64,000 nucleotides of DNA, taken from Butyrivibrio sp. YAB3001 (GTDB lineage: Bacteria; Bacillota; Clostridia; Lachnospirales; Lachnospiraceae). Where the stretch lies: the NCBI RefSeq assembly GCF_900112195.1, contig NZ_FOKR01000012.1, forward strand, positions 84,782 to 148,781, written 5' to 3'. Under the pieces are notes generated by a model that saw only the letters and a list, made by a program, of their open reading frames with translations, made no database searches and was not told where the DNA came from. The translations under genes were made by a program, and so were the position numbers. Positions 17,954-27,157 of this stretch are shown one piece after another; position 1 is the stretch's first letter; each line of letters begins with the position of its first letter.

Positions 17954-17992
17954 TTGGGAAATGACTTTTACCGGTCATTTCCCAATCTTTAT
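17954..17992 (+). terminator. Terminator after the secreted protein gene
   Basis: A perfect 12-bp stem, TTGGGAAATGAC (17954-17965) with GTCATTTCCCAA (17974-17985), closes an 8-nt loop and is followed by a T-rich stretch (TCTTTATGTTT). The downstream gene starts at 18007, so readthrough could still feed it. Confidence 0.75.
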
Positions 17993-18006
17993 GTTTAGGA
18001 GAAAAA

Positions 18007-19785
18007 ATGGGGAAACAGGAAACAAAACAACTAAATATGATGATAACAGGCGTGGTTGTTTTATTTCTTGTCTGTCTATTCATGTATGGATTTCAGTATA
18101 TTTTTGGAATTTCTATATTTCCGGATGAATTTGGCTATTGGGCATGCGCAGCAAGAGTGGCGGGCTATGACTGGTCTGAGACGGCTTCAATAGGTTCGTA
18201 CTATTCATTTGGATATTCACTTATTTTGGCACCTATTCTTAGGATTTTTTCGGATTCCATCATGGCCTACAGGGCAGCTTTGGTTATTAATTTAATGCTT
18301 CAGATTTTGTCATTCTTTTTAATCAAAAAGATAATGAGAATGCTTTTTGAAGATGCTGATGAGTTCTTGACATCTTTCTTGTCTGGAATTTGTGTATTAT
18401 ACCCATCATGGTCATTTTATGTTCAGACTACGATGTCTGAGGCGCTATTGTTTTTTATGTACACTTTAACAGTGTATTTGATGCTTCGTTTCCTTGAGAA
18501 ACCTGGAATAATCAATGGTGTTTTGGTAACACTGTCTGCAATTTATCTGTATACTGTTCATATGAGAACAATTGGCACACTTGCTGCTGTTTTTCTAGTT
18601 ATGCTTGCTGAGACTGTTAAGCGAATTGTGCTTGCTAATAAGAACAGTAATGATAAATCAATTTTTGTGTTTGTGATGACAGTTTTACTGCTTATATTGC
18701 TGTTTGTTGTTAGTATTTACGTTAAGAATCATTTTATTGATACATTATTTAGTAATGGGGCAGTTTCACGTGTAAGTGTTAATGACTATTCTGGACAGAC
18801 GAGAAAACTGGAGATATTATTTAGTTTGTCAGGTCTTGGCAAATTTTTTAAGAGTATGATCGGTAAGATTTTTTATCTTGGCTGTGCTACATTCGGTTTT
18901 GCCTATCTTGGTGTTTATAGTCTTTTTAAACGCCTGTTTAATAAGGATAATAAGGCAGCATTTGTTTTATTATCATCACTTGCACAATTCATGGTTATGT
19001 GTATATATTTAATAGGCAGTGCCGGTAAGAAAAGCAATCGCTTTGATCTATTCCTTCATGGAAGATATTTTGATTTTGCTATTCCGCTTCTCATGGCAAT
19101 AGGGATATATGAATTATTACAAACAGAAAAGATATTAAAAAAGTGTATTATACCGGCAATAATTTATTTGTTATCTTCTGTTTCGTCATTATATATTGTG
19201 TCTATAAATGAAACAGGGATGAATAATCCTCATAGTACATTAGCAATTGCAATTAGTTATTTTCTTGATAAGTACAATTTTAGGCCGTATTATATTATTT
19301 TGATGAGCACGCTCCTTACATTGGCGGTTGGGGCAGGAATTGTATTTTTAGTAAAACTATTTAAAATAGGGAAACCACAGATAATTTTAGTATTGATATA
19401 TATTGTATTAGTGATACAATCTTTTCATGCGCTTAATCATTTTATATACCTTTATCAGGCATATGCATTTGGCGATGTTCAGGTTGCTGATGCGATATCT
19501 GACTTTAGAAAAGAAGGTCGTGACGGGGATGTTATTCTTCTTTATACTGGTGAAATAGAGTTTATTGACAATATCCAGTTAAGACTAAAAGATGAACATA
19601 TCCATGTCGAATATGCCAAGGAACTTATCAAGGAAGATGAGGCAACAATAAAGAAAACAGTTGCAGAACTTCCTGATGATGCTCTGGTTCTTTTGTTCTA
19701 TGAAAGTGGACTCAATGATTATTTAGCGGATAGATATGACGGCAAATGGCTGTCAGGACATTTTATTATTTATTATCAGAAGTGA
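18007..19785 (+). CDS. Polytopic GT-C-fold glycosyltransferase (PMT/ArnT-like)
   Basis: Membrane protein of 592 residues with about eleven to twelve hydrophobic segments. The first extracytoplasmic loop carries the acidic pair typical of GT-C enzymes, in FPDEFGYWACAAR at about residues 38-50. Proteins of this type take a sugar from a polyprenyl-phosphate donor and attach it to a lipid, glycan or protein outside the membrane. The next gene, 13 bp downstream, encodes a DPM1/GtrB-like synthase that makes such lipid-phosphate sugars, so the two form a donor-plus-transferase pair. The C-terminal soluble tail (about 490-592) faces outward. The acceptor is unknown. Confidence 0.82.
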   Translation: MGKQETKQLNMMITGVVVLFLVCLFMYGFQYIFGISIFPDEFGYWACAARVAGYDWSETASIGSYYSFGYSLILAPILRIFSDSIMAYRAALVINLMLQILSFFLIKKIMRMLFEDADEFLTSFLSGICVLYPSWSFYVQTTMSEALLFFMYTLTVYLMLRFLEKPGIINGVLVTLSAIYLYTVHMRTIGTLAAVFLVMLAETVKRIVLANKNSNDKSIFVFVMTVLLLILLFVVSIYVKNHFIDTLFSNGAVSRVSVNDYSGQTRKLEILFSLSGLGKFFKSMIGKIFYLGCATFGFAYLGVYSLFKRLFNKDNKAAFVLLSSLAQFMVMCIYLIGSAGKKSNRFDLFLHGRYFDFAIPLLMAIGIYELLQTEKILKKCIIPAIIYLLSSVSSLYIVSINETGMNNPHSTLAIAISYFLDKYNFRPYYIILMSTLLTLAVGAGIVFLVKLFKIGKPQIILVLIYIVLVIQSFHALNHFIYLYQAYAFGDVQVADAISDFRKEGRDGDVILLYTGEIEFIDNIQLRLKDEHIHVEYAKELIKEDEATIKKTVAELPDDALVLLFYESGLNDYLADRYDGKWLSGHFIIYYQK

Positions 19786-19797
19786 GAGGGAAATGTT

Positions 19798-20811
19798 ATG
19801 AAACTTATTATCCAGATTCCATGTTACAATGAAGCGAAGACTCTTGAGGTTGCTCTTAACCATCTTCCTAAGCATATTGATGGTATAGATACCATTGAGT
19901 ACCTTATTATCAATGACGGAAGTAAGGACAATACTGTTGAAGTTGCTAAAAAGTGGGGAGTTCAGCACATTGTTAACTTCAAGCAGAATCAGGGTCTTGC
20001 AAAGGGCTTTATTGCCGGCCTTGACGGATGCCTTAGATGTGGTGCTGACATCATTGTAAATACCGATGCGGATGATCAGTACAATGGTGAAGATATTGAG
20101 AAGATTGTAAGACCTATCCTTAATGGCGAGGCTGATATCGTTATTGGTGCAAGACCAATTGACCAGACAGAGCATTTTTCATTTATTAAGAAGAAGCTTC
20201 AGCATCTTGGAAGCTGGACTGTTCGTAAGGCTTCTAAGAGTGATATTCCTGATGCGCCAAGTGGATTCCGTGCATTCAGTAGAGATGCTGCCATGAAGCT
20301 TAATGTAGTAAACGACTACACATATACTCTTGAGACAATTGTTCAGGCCGGAAGAGAAAAGATTCCGATGACAAGTGTTCCAATCAGAACTAATGGAGAA
20401 CTTAGACCATCAAGACTTTTCCATAGCATTTGGGGCTATGTAAAGAAGTCTATGCTCACAATTATCAGAGCATTTGTAATGTATAAGCCTCTTATGGCAT
20501 TTTCACTCATTTCATTGCCATTTACACTTATTGGTCTTGGAATTGGTATCAGATTCCTTGTTTATATGGCTAATGGATCAAGCTCAGGTCATATTCAGTC
20601 ACTTATTCTTGGATGTACACTTATCATCATGGGCTTCCTTGTATTCGTGATGGGACTTATGGCTGATACTATTGCTGCTAATCGTAGAATCCTTCAGGAT
20701 GTTCAGTATCATGTAAAGCGCATCGAATATGATAGAACTCATATGAACAGAAATAGCAGCGATGATATAGAAATTGATGAGGATGAACTTGATAGAGAGA
20801 TTGGTGCCTGA
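19798..20811 (+). CDS. GT2 polyprenyl-phosphate glycosyltransferase (DPM1/GtrB-like)
   Basis: GT-A fold enzyme of 337 residues that transfers a sugar from a nucleotide donor to polyprenyl phosphate on the inner face of the membrane. The N-terminal catalytic domain shows IPCYNEAKTLE, the nucleotide-binding INDGSKDNT, and the metal-binding NTDADDQYNGEDI. Two C-terminal membrane segments (about 232-254 and 266-292) match the GtrB/DPM1 type. It sits between the GT-C gene and an SH3-domain membrane protein gene, with short gaps. Its codons are more biased than those of the neighbours, suggesting good expression. Confidence 0.9.
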   Translation: MKLIIQIPCYNEAKTLEVALNHLPKHIDGIDTIEYLIINDGSKDNTVEVAKKWGVQHIVNFKQNQGLAKGFIAGLDGCLRCGADIIVNTDADDQYNGEDIEKIVRPILNGEADIVIGARPIDQTEHFSFIKKKLQHLGSWTVRKASKSDIPDAPSGFRAFSRDAAMKLNVVNDYTYTLETIVQAGREKIPMTSVPIRTNGELRPSRLFHSIWGYVKKSMLTIIRAFVMYKPLMAFSLISLPFTLIGLGIGIRFLVYMANGSSSGHIQSLILGCTLIIMGFLVFVMGLMADTIAANRRILQDVQYHVKRIEYDRTHMNRNSSDDIEIDEDELDREIGA

Positions 20812-20910
20812 TAGATATTGCGCTGAAATTCTCCATGTGATATCGTTTTGGCAACGAAAAATTGTTCTTTTAAAATAAAAAAATAATTAAGTTAAAGAAA
20901 GGTCATTTAT

Positions 20911-21447
20911 ATGTTTACTCAGTTCAAAACTATAAAATATAGATTTATTATTTTAATGGCTGCGTTCATTTCTGTTCTCTCTATTGGATATTTTAATTCT
21001 GTAACAGCAAGTGCTGAGGAACAGCAGGGAAATGTTTCAATTTCCGGAAAGCTTGCTACTTTAAATTCAGATGCTGATGGTAGAGAATCAGCAGATGCAA
21101 ATGCTGCAGTTGTTGAATCTTTCAGAGCAGGTGATACGGTATACATGATTGATTCCAGTGATGGATGGGTAACAATCTATTATCATAGTCAGTATCTCTA
21201 CCTTCAGGACACTGATGGTAAGCTCATTTCATTAAATGATACGACAGATCTTGTTAATGAGATGGAGCTTCGTGAGCAGACTGACAGAGCATGGATTGAT
21301 GCTTATAATTCTCAGCTTAAGGCTATGAGAAATGCTAAGGTATGGAGAATTGCGATTGTTGCTATCATCGTTTTCCTTATCGGATTTATCGTTTATAAGG
21401 GCGTTAAGCAGAATAATCAGAAAACTCCTGAGAAGAAAGATAAATGA
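20911..21447 (+). CDS. Secreted/anchored SH3-like domain protein
   Basis: The 178-residue protein has an N-terminal signal segment (about 11-35, ending ASA). A bacterial SH3-like module covers about 42-105 (AAVVESFRAGDTVYMIDSSD then GWVTIYY). A C-terminal membrane anchor (about 143-163) precedes a short basic cytoplasmic tail. Such modules usually bind peptidoglycan or cell-wall peptides. It lies 99 bp after the polyprenyl glycosyltransferase gene and is followed by a clear terminator, so it probably closes this first module. A role in tethering glycan assembly to the wall is inference. Confidence 0.78.
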   Translation: MFTQFKTIKYRFIILMAAFISVLSIGYFNSVTASAEEQQGNVSISGKLATLNSDADGRESADANAAVVESFRAGDTVYMIDSSDGWVTIYYHSQYLYLQDTDGKLISLNDTTDLVNEMELREQTDRAWIDAYNSQLKAMRNAKVWRIAIVAIIVFLIGFIVYKGVKQNNQKTPEKKDK

Positions 21448-21464
21448 TACAAATATATTGGTAT

Positions 21465-21504
21465 AAAGAGCTGGATGCTGATTTAGTGGCATTCAGCTCT
21501 TTTA
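21465..21504 (+). terminator. Terminator after the SH3-domain gene
   Basis: AGAGCTGGATGC (21467-21478) pairs with GCATTCAGCTCT (21489-21500) with one mismatch, and TTTT follows. It closes the GT-C/GtrB/SH3 transcript. Confidence 0.82.
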
Positions 21505-21636
21505 TGGAATAGAAAATACTTATTTCATACAGTAGCGCTTTCATGGATGCGTGTTGCACGATAAGAATATGTTGCAAAAATGCAATCTCACTCGGAAAAA
21601 GAGTTTTGCGTGAAAAAACGCTTTTTTAAGTTCTTG

Positions 21637-21665
21637 TTGACATTGTGAAAAATTATTCATAAAAT
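21637..21665 (+). promoter_or_regulatory. SigA-type promoter for the NTP_transf_5 gene
   Basis: A perfect TTGACA at 21637-21642 and TAAAAT at 21660-21665 are spaced by 17 bp. The gene starts about 40 bp downstream. A small GCGT/ACGC hairpin with T-run (about 21609-21627) lies just before it. Confidence 0.75.
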
Positions 21666-21706
21666 GATAGGCGATTTAAAATAAATTTTTAATGAGATAA
21701 TTGTTG

Positions 21707-22951
21707 ATGAAAGCAGTAGAAAAAGATTTTATTGAATTAACTAAGAGAGCCATCAACTGCGAATATGCCGATGATGGTTTTTTTGATGAAACAGATTGGG
21801 TGGAACTCTATAAACTGGCGTGCATAAATGGGCTTTCTGCAGTTCTATTTGATGCAGCCAAAGGTTGTAAGACACTGCCCGAGGATATTAAGAAAAAATG
21901 GGATGCAAGCAAGTTTCATGTTTTTGTGCGTCAGACATCACATTTCAAGTCTTTAGTGGAAGTTACTTCGCAGCTTCATGGTGAAGGAATTGATTATGCT
22001 GTATTTAAGGGGGAGGCAATTTCCGAATGTTATCCCAAGCCTTCATATAGACCTTCTTCAGATTCTGATATTCTTGTGAGTGCAGCAGATAGAAATCGAG
22101 CTACTCATGTTCTTGAGAAACAGGGTTATCAATATACCGGTGGCAAACAGGATAAGGAATTAACTTTTATAAATAATGCGAATGGCCATATGATCGAGCT
22201 TCATACCACTGTATTTGAGGATTATGAGGGAATGAAGATTGATATCTTGAAGCAGGCAAATCTTGATGGCCCTGAGCATAGAATAGATATGGAAGTGAAC
22301 GGTAAGACTATCCATACTATGGGTATTGATGAGCATCTTGTTTATCAGTTTTACCATTTAATAAAGCATTTCATGCTAGAAGGCGCCAGTGTAAGATTCT
22401 TTACAGATATAACACTATTTGTTAACAAGAATCTTGATAAGATTCATTTTGATTATTTTTGGAAATGGATGGATAAATGCGGATATGCTCCATTCGGTCA
22501 TAATTTCCTGACTATATGCGTGCGATACTTTAATATGGACGATTCTATTCTTAATGGGCGCCATATAGAGGCTGATGATGAAATCCTTGAATCCATAATA
22601 GTCGATTTTATCTACAAGGGCGACATTGAACATGTCAGACAGAATTCCTGGCAGCTTATCTATGCGTTTGCCCCCTATCTGGTGGGTGAAAAGAAAAGTC
22701 ATGCCGGTGGTACAAGAGGTAAGATTAGCTTTTTGTTCCCTTCAGCAAAGGATTTAGATATTAGTTATAGCTATGCTAAAAAAATACCTCTGCTCTTGCC
22801 TATTGCCTGGATACACAGGGCTATTAAAAGAGAAATAATTCAGCTTAGGGACAGGAGAACAGGGAAATATTCTGCTATGCAGAAAATGGATATAATCAAC
22901 TCCAGGTTGGAATTATTTAGCTCAGTCGGATTGATTGAAAGTGAAGAGTGA
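21707..22951 (+). CDS. Nucleotidyltransferase-fold protein (NTP_transf_5-like)
   Basis: The protein of 414 residues resembles the uncharacterised nucleotidyltransferase family found in surface-polysaccharide loci. The core YAVFKGEAISECY is followed by RPSSDSDILV, where the two aspartates match the metal-binding pair of the nucleotidyltransferase fold. IHTMGIDEHLVYQFYHLIKH lies in the helical C-terminal half. The ATG at 21707 is preferred over two TTG codons just upstream because of spacing from GAGAT. Its substrate is unknown; it may place a phospho- or nucleotidyl group on a glycan component. It has its own promoter and precedes the broken capsule gene. Confidence 0.78.
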   Translation: MKAVEKDFIELTKRAINCEYADDGFFDETDWVELYKLACINGLSAVLFDAAKGCKTLPEDIKKKWDASKFHVFVRQTSHFKSLVEVTSQLHGEGIDYAVFKGEAISECYPKPSYRPSSDSDILVSAADRNRATHVLEKQGYQYTGGKQDKELTFINNANGHMIELHTTVFEDYEGMKIDILKQANLDGPEHRIDMEVNGKTIHTMGIDEHLVYQFYHLIKHFMLEGASVRFFTDITLFVNKNLDKIHFDYFWKWMDKCGYAPFGHNFLTICVRYFNMDDSILNGRHIEADDEILESIIVDFIYKGDIEHVRQNSWQLIYAFAPYLVGEKKSHAGGTRGKISFLFPSAKDLDISYSYAKKIPLLLPIAWIHRAIKREIIQLRDRRTGKYSAMQKMDIINSRLELFSSVGLIESEE

Positions 22952-23020
22952 AAAAACAAGCTAAAAATAGTTTACACTTGCAGTTAAGCGAAAAAATAAA
23001 ATACTTTAAAGGGGGAAAAA

Positions 23021-24032
23021 GTGAAATATTTTGATAAAGTTAAAAGAATAGTCCATAGGTGTAGTGAAGAAATAGCTGCAACAAAGGAGATAGCTAGTGT
23101 TTTATCTTTCGGAGAGGGAATGGAAACATTTCGTGCAAAAATAGATATGCGTATAATGAATCATAATGGTGGCTATGAAAATGAGATTCGAAAAAGACAT
23201 TTGTTGAGAAAACATGAAATAATGATTAAATACTATGAAAAAACGTTTGGTGATTATTTTGTTTTGTATGACTATAACCATGCAAATGATGTATTTGAGC
23301 ATTCAAAATATTCTGATTGTATATGGGTTTGTTGGTGGCAAGGTCTTGATCAGGCACCACCCATTGTAAAAGCGTGTATAGAATCAATCAAGAAAAATTC
23401 AGGAAAGCATCAAGTTATTGTGCTAACAGATGAAAATTATAAAAAATACGTACAACTTCCAGAATGGGTGGAAAAGAAAAGAAGGAATAATCACAAGAAC
23501 AAACTATTCAGATTTACTTCGATTATCTCTTTTAGCAAAATATGGTGGAATGTGGCTAGATGCAACTTTTTTCTGTACAGATTCAGTTTTATTAGATTCA
23601 TATTTTAATGAACCGATATGGTCAATAAAACGTCCTGAGTATAATCATGCATCTGTAGCATGTGGATACTTTGCTGGTTATTCGCTTGAATGTCACGAAG
23701 AAAATAGATATGCATTTTCTACAATGCGAGACTTGTTTTTGAATTATTGGAAGAATAATGATATTATGGTTGATTACTTGATGGTTGATTATATGATTGT
23801 GCTTGCACAAAAGCATGATAAGAGGATACAAAATCAATTTGATAGAATTTCACCTAATAATCCGAAATGTGATGAATTGATAAAAGTATTGAATGAACAA
23901 TTTGACAAAGACAAGTGGGCTGACCTTAAGACGGATACATGTTTATTTAAATTGAGCTGGAAACAGAAGTTTATTGAAGAAAAAGATGGGAAGCCAACTT
24001 TTTATAAATACTTGATTGAAGGTAAATTATAG
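23021..24032 (+). pseudogene. Capsular polysaccharide synthesis glycosyltransferase, frameshifted
   Basis: Two overlapping frames together give one protein of the capsule-synthesis (GT32-like, Caps_synth) family. The first part (frame from 23021) carries SDCIWVCWWQGLDQAPP and continues to VQLPEWVEKK. The second part, one base later, continues GIITRTNYSDLLRLSLLAKYGG, then MWLDAT, the sugar-nucleotide-binding region. The switch lies at about 23471-23486 in an A/G run (GAAAAGAAAAGAAGG), consistent with one inserted base. Without correction the first product loses the catalytic half. It could be a real inactivation, a phase-variable tract or a sequencing error. Confidence 0.82.
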
Positions 24033-24119
24033 TATTGAAATATACAAATAATTTTTGACTTTTTGTGTAATTTAACAATTAACATCGAAGAAATTAAGAA
24101 TATTTAGATTACCTACCGA

Positions 24120-24148
24120 TTGCTATACACGTTCAAATATAGTATACT
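24120..24148 (+). promoter_or_regulatory. Promoter-like sequence before a strong terminator
   Basis: TTGCTA at 24120-24125 and TATACT at 24143-24148 have 17-bp spacing. A transcript from here would meet the hairpin at 24176-24212 after only about 60 nt, so it would be a tiny RNA or an attenuated leader. Confidence 0.55.
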
Positions 24149-24175
24149 CTTGCGGATGGGTGTCGCGTTATATAT

Positions 24176-24217
24176 AGCTACTTTATTAGGTTGAACACCT
24201 AATGAAGTGGCTTTTTT
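24176..24217 (+). terminator. Strong intrinsic terminator in the leader of the glycan cluster
   Basis: AGCTACTTTATTAGGT (24176-24191) pairs with ACCTAATGAAGTGGCT (24197-24212) over 16 positions, two of them G-U, closing a 5-nt loop. TTTTT follows. It lies about 140 bp after the frameshifted gene and could terminate that gene or attenuate the transcript from the promoter at 24120. Confidence 0.85.
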
Positions 24218-24835
24218 GAGGAATAGATAAAACAATTTTAACTAACAACGTTTGTAATAGTGAAAATATGCTCATTGTTCTTAACAATTTTTACAGCTGT
24301 CCTAACGAACGTAATTATCATGTACATGCAATTTCTATTGGAGAAAAGTATGAATTAGTATAGAGAATACTGAGTTGATATTTTAGTGGTTATAAAAAAT
24401 GTATTTTCATCAAGTGTTGATAGAAAAACTGGAAATTTCTAGAAAAATTATTTATAGAACAAACTGCACTGTACTGATATTTATACACATTATTATTTGT
24501 TCTGTTATTTTTTTATGTAAAATTATATGGATAAGATTGATATTATTGAAATTTGAAATATTTGTAAAAGTTCTTATATTAGTGCATTTATATTTGTAAT
24601 GTGTGCTAAATTACAAAACAGGAGTATCACTATTTTAGGTTTATATGATTGATGATATATTAGCTTGATTCTGTGTGCGAATGATAGCCATGATGATTTT
24701 TAAAAGATTAAGACCATTAATTATTTTGTGTATCCTGTAAGATATATTACGGTTAAGAAATAAGTAATTGAAAGAAGTAGCTATTTGATGGATGAGAAGC
24801 ATAGGGTTTATTAAAGAATATAATGGGAGTTTATA

Positions 24836-24934
24836 GTGATAAATAAGTTAAAGATTGCAAAAATGGCAGAGAAATTATCAAAAAAAGCTGATTGTTTAAT
24901 AAAATCATTTTGTGACCCGAATAGTGTTATTTGA
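24836..24934 (+). pseudogene. Possible N-terminal remnant of a cluster gene
   Basis: A GTG with a GGGAG ribosome binding site 6 bp upstream opens a 32-codon frame (INKLKIAKMAEKLSKKA onward) that ends in a TGA. The sequence reads like the helical start of a larger enzyme, perhaps a serine-acetyltransferase-type protein, but no downstream frame continues it. It is better treated as a decayed fragment than as a gene. Confidence 0.3.
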
Positions 24935-24993
24935 GTATATGCTGTGCATAATAGGGTTTTATTATATATGATCTGATGTGGAGGAGTATTTTA

Positions 24994-26076
24994 GTGAATG
25001 TTTTACATCTTTTAGGAACGGGTGATACAGGTGGAATTGAAACTTTAGTAAGAGACTATGCTAAGAATTCAAAGCTTAATAATACATTTGTTTTCTTCTT
25101 TGGAGGAGGGGAGACATGCAATCAGATGAAGGATTCAGGCAATAATGTAATAGAGCTAAATACTGGGAAAAGTGAGTATATAAAAGCATATTACAAAATA
25201 AAGAAGATTGTTGATGATCTAGACATCGATGCAATTATTGTTCATCATGAATCACCTGTGATATATATATTCATGACACTTTTGAAGAGAGAAAAAAGAT
25301 GTCTCAAAACATATATATATGCCCATTGTAATATGAATGATATGATGGCACCAGATAGAAAAGGAGTGATTATTAGAAAAATTATTATTTCTTACGCTTA
25401 CAAAAAATGTGATTATGTAATAGCCATTTCTAATTCAGTAAAAAAAAGTATTAGAGATAATGGTTTTAATACAGATAAAGTAAGAGTTGTTTATAACGGT
25501 ATAGATTGTCAGAAATTTTGTGGACCTAAAGTTATCAATAGGTCTGAAGTTAGATTGATCTTTGTGGGGCGTTTAATTAAGCAAAAAGGAATCAATATTT
25601 TATTAGAAGCGTTGAAAAAAATTGATGATAAGAGCGCATTTTCTTGCATGATAGTTGGGGATGGACCAGAGAGACACTCACTAGAAAGCTTTTTGAGATC
25701 TTTAAACTTTAAAAATAATGTTCAATTTCTTGGAACACGATCTGATGTACCTAAACTTTTGCAGAATGCAGACGTTTTTGTGCATCCGGCAATTTGGGAA
25801 GAAGGTTTTGGAATTGCAGTAGTAGAAGCAATGGCGGCAGGAGTCGTTCCTATAGCGTTTAATAAAGGCGCTATTCCAGAGATTATTAGTAATTCTGAGG
25901 ATGGATTTATTGTAGAGGAATGTAATGCAGATGCATTGGCTAAAGCTATTGAAAAAGCGATAGTTTTGTTTGAAAAGAGAGAATTATATGAATTTAGTGA
26001 AAAGGCTCGAAAGAAAGCATTAGATTTTGATATTGGAAAATTTGTTAGGGAGCTTGATGATGCCTTTAGGGTGTGA
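24994..26076 (+). CDS. GT4 glycosyltransferase
   Basis: Retaining GT-B-fold enzyme of 360 residues. The N-terminal acceptor domain begins MNVLHLLGTGDTGGIETLV, and the C-terminal donor domain shows RLIFVGRLIKQKGINILLEA and the EX7E motif in EEGFGIAVVEAMAAG. The GTG at 24994 is preferred because GGAGGAG lies 8 bp upstream; the ATG at 24976 would place the start before this ribosome binding site. It is the first intact gene of the AT-rich core of the glycan cluster and would add one sugar to the lipid-linked repeat unit in the cytoplasm. Donor and acceptor are unknown. Confidence 0.9.
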   Translation: MNVLHLLGTGDTGGIETLVRDYAKNSKLNNTFVFFFGGGETCNQMKDSGNNVIELNTGKSEYIKAYYKIKKIVDDLDIDAIIVHHESPVIYIFMTLLKREKRCLKTYIYAHCNMNDMMAPDRKGVIIRKIIISYAYKKCDYVIAISNSVKKSIRDNGFNTDKVRVVYNGIDCQKFCGPKVINRSEVRLIFVGRLIKQKGINILLEALKKIDDKSAFSCMIVGDGPERHSLESFLRSLNFKNNVQFLGTRSDVPKLLQNADVFVHPAIWEEGFGIAVVEAMAAGVVPIAFNKGAIPEIISNSEDGFIVEECNADALAKAIEKAIVLFEKRELYEFSEKARKKALDFDIGKFVRELDDAFRV

Positions 26077-26116
26077 AAACCATGATGATGGAATTGTGAA
26101 ATGATATGAGGTAAAA

Positions 26117-27016
26117 ATGTTAGGGATTATTATTATTAATTACAATACATATGATAAAACAATTGATTGCATAAATAGTATTAAAGATACTTATTGTGGG
26201 AACTATAGGATTTATCTATTAGATAATGCTTCGCAAAATGACTCTGCAGAAATACTAAGTAAATTATATATAAATGATAAATTTGTAGAGCTAATCTGTG
26301 AGAATAAAAATCTTGGATACGCGAGGGGTAATAATCTTTGCATTAAAAAGGCTGTTGAGGATGGGTGCGAATATGCTTTGATATCCAATAATGATATAGT
26401 ATATAAACCACATGCAATTGAACGATTGATAGCTGAGATGGTGGAAGAGAATGTTTTTATAGTTGGACCTAAGGTTATATTACCAAATGGTGAGATTCAA
26501 AAAACAGTTAAACTTAAAGCTCCAAGTTTTATTGAGTATATCAAGTACGAGACATATGTTAGAAATTTTTTTAAGAAAAGCTATGAGAGCAACAATATAA
26601 TACCTAACTCAAAAAGAGATGTTTATTGGGTTGTTGGCTGTTCTTTTTTGGTTAATTTGAGACAATTTGAGCTGATAAACTTTTTTGATGAGTATACTTT
26701 TTTGTACTTTGAAGAATATATACTGAGCGAGAAGGCAAAGAAGAATGATTTACGACTTAGATATTGTCCTGATGCGGAAGTTTTTCATTATCATGGCTTC
26801 TCTATGGGAGGAGCTTTAAATATTACGACACGAAGTGCAAATTGGAGAAGTGAGATTTATTTTTTGAAAAATTATTGGCATTGGAATAGATTTAAATGTT
26901 GGATGATCTGGCAAATCAGGGTTCTTGAAGTTATGTTTAATGCAAGGAAAGAAGAAAATCGTAAAGAATTAGTTAATAAATACAAAGAAGGAAAGAAACT
27001 GCTAATTACTGCATAA
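26117..27016 (+). CDS. GT2 glycosyltransferase (rhamnosyltransferase-like)
   Basis: Inverting GT-A enzyme of 299 residues. The start IIIINYNTYDKTIDCINSI and LLDNASQNDS form the nucleotide-binding site, NLGYARGNN is the family second motif, and SNNDIVYKP holds the metal-binding residues. The C-terminal YFEEYILSEKAKKND and HYHGFS resemble rhamnosyltransferase-type GT2 proteins, in which a D-E residue pair precedes a histidine-rich loop. It follows the GT4 gene by 40 bp and should act next to it on the repeat unit. The sugar specificity is a guess from resemblance only. Confidence 0.88.
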   Translation: MLGIIIINYNTYDKTIDCINSIKDTYCGNYRIYLLDNASQNDSAEILSKLYINDKFVELICENKNLGYARGNNLCIKKAVEDGCEYALISNNDIVYKPHAIERLIAEMVEENVFIVGPKVILPNGEIQKTVKLKAPSFIEYIKYETYVRNFFKKSYESNNIIPNSKRDVYWVVGCSFLVNLRQFELINFFDEYTFLYFEEYILSEKAKKNDLRLRYCPDAEVFHYHGFSMGGALNITTRSANWRSEIYFLKNYWHWNRFKCWMIWQIRVLEVMFNARKEENRKELVNKYKEGKKLLITA

Positions 27017-27157
27017 CAATATCACAGATAAATTCTAGTTTGAATAAGCATATTTTTGGCTATGAGATTAAATTCCCTTTTGAAAAAATAAATTGAAGAT
27101 ATTGTAATTGCAGTAGATAATGGATTTTTGATAAGTATCGGGAAGAAAGAGTAGTAT

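Larger units (their letters stand above)
24033..24993 (+). other. Gene-poor AT-rich kilobase before the main glycan gene cluster
   Basis: Nearly one kilobase with stops in all frames at short intervals and no convincing intact gene. It holds a promoter/terminator pair (24120-24217) and, near its end, a 32-codon remnant (24836-24934). The rest is very AT-rich. It may be the long untranslated leader of the downstream glycan operon, a graveyard of lost genes, or both. Confidence 0.6.

Noticed and set aside
24399..24599. 66-codon plus-strand frame in the gene-poor kilobase
   Set aside because: Ile/Leu-rich translation of AT-rich DNA, no ribosome binding site and no recognisable motif.
24033..24993. 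JUMPstart/ops element of the RfaH type
   Set aside because: No GGCGGTAGC-like sequence was found in this leader; any antitermination here would need a different signal.
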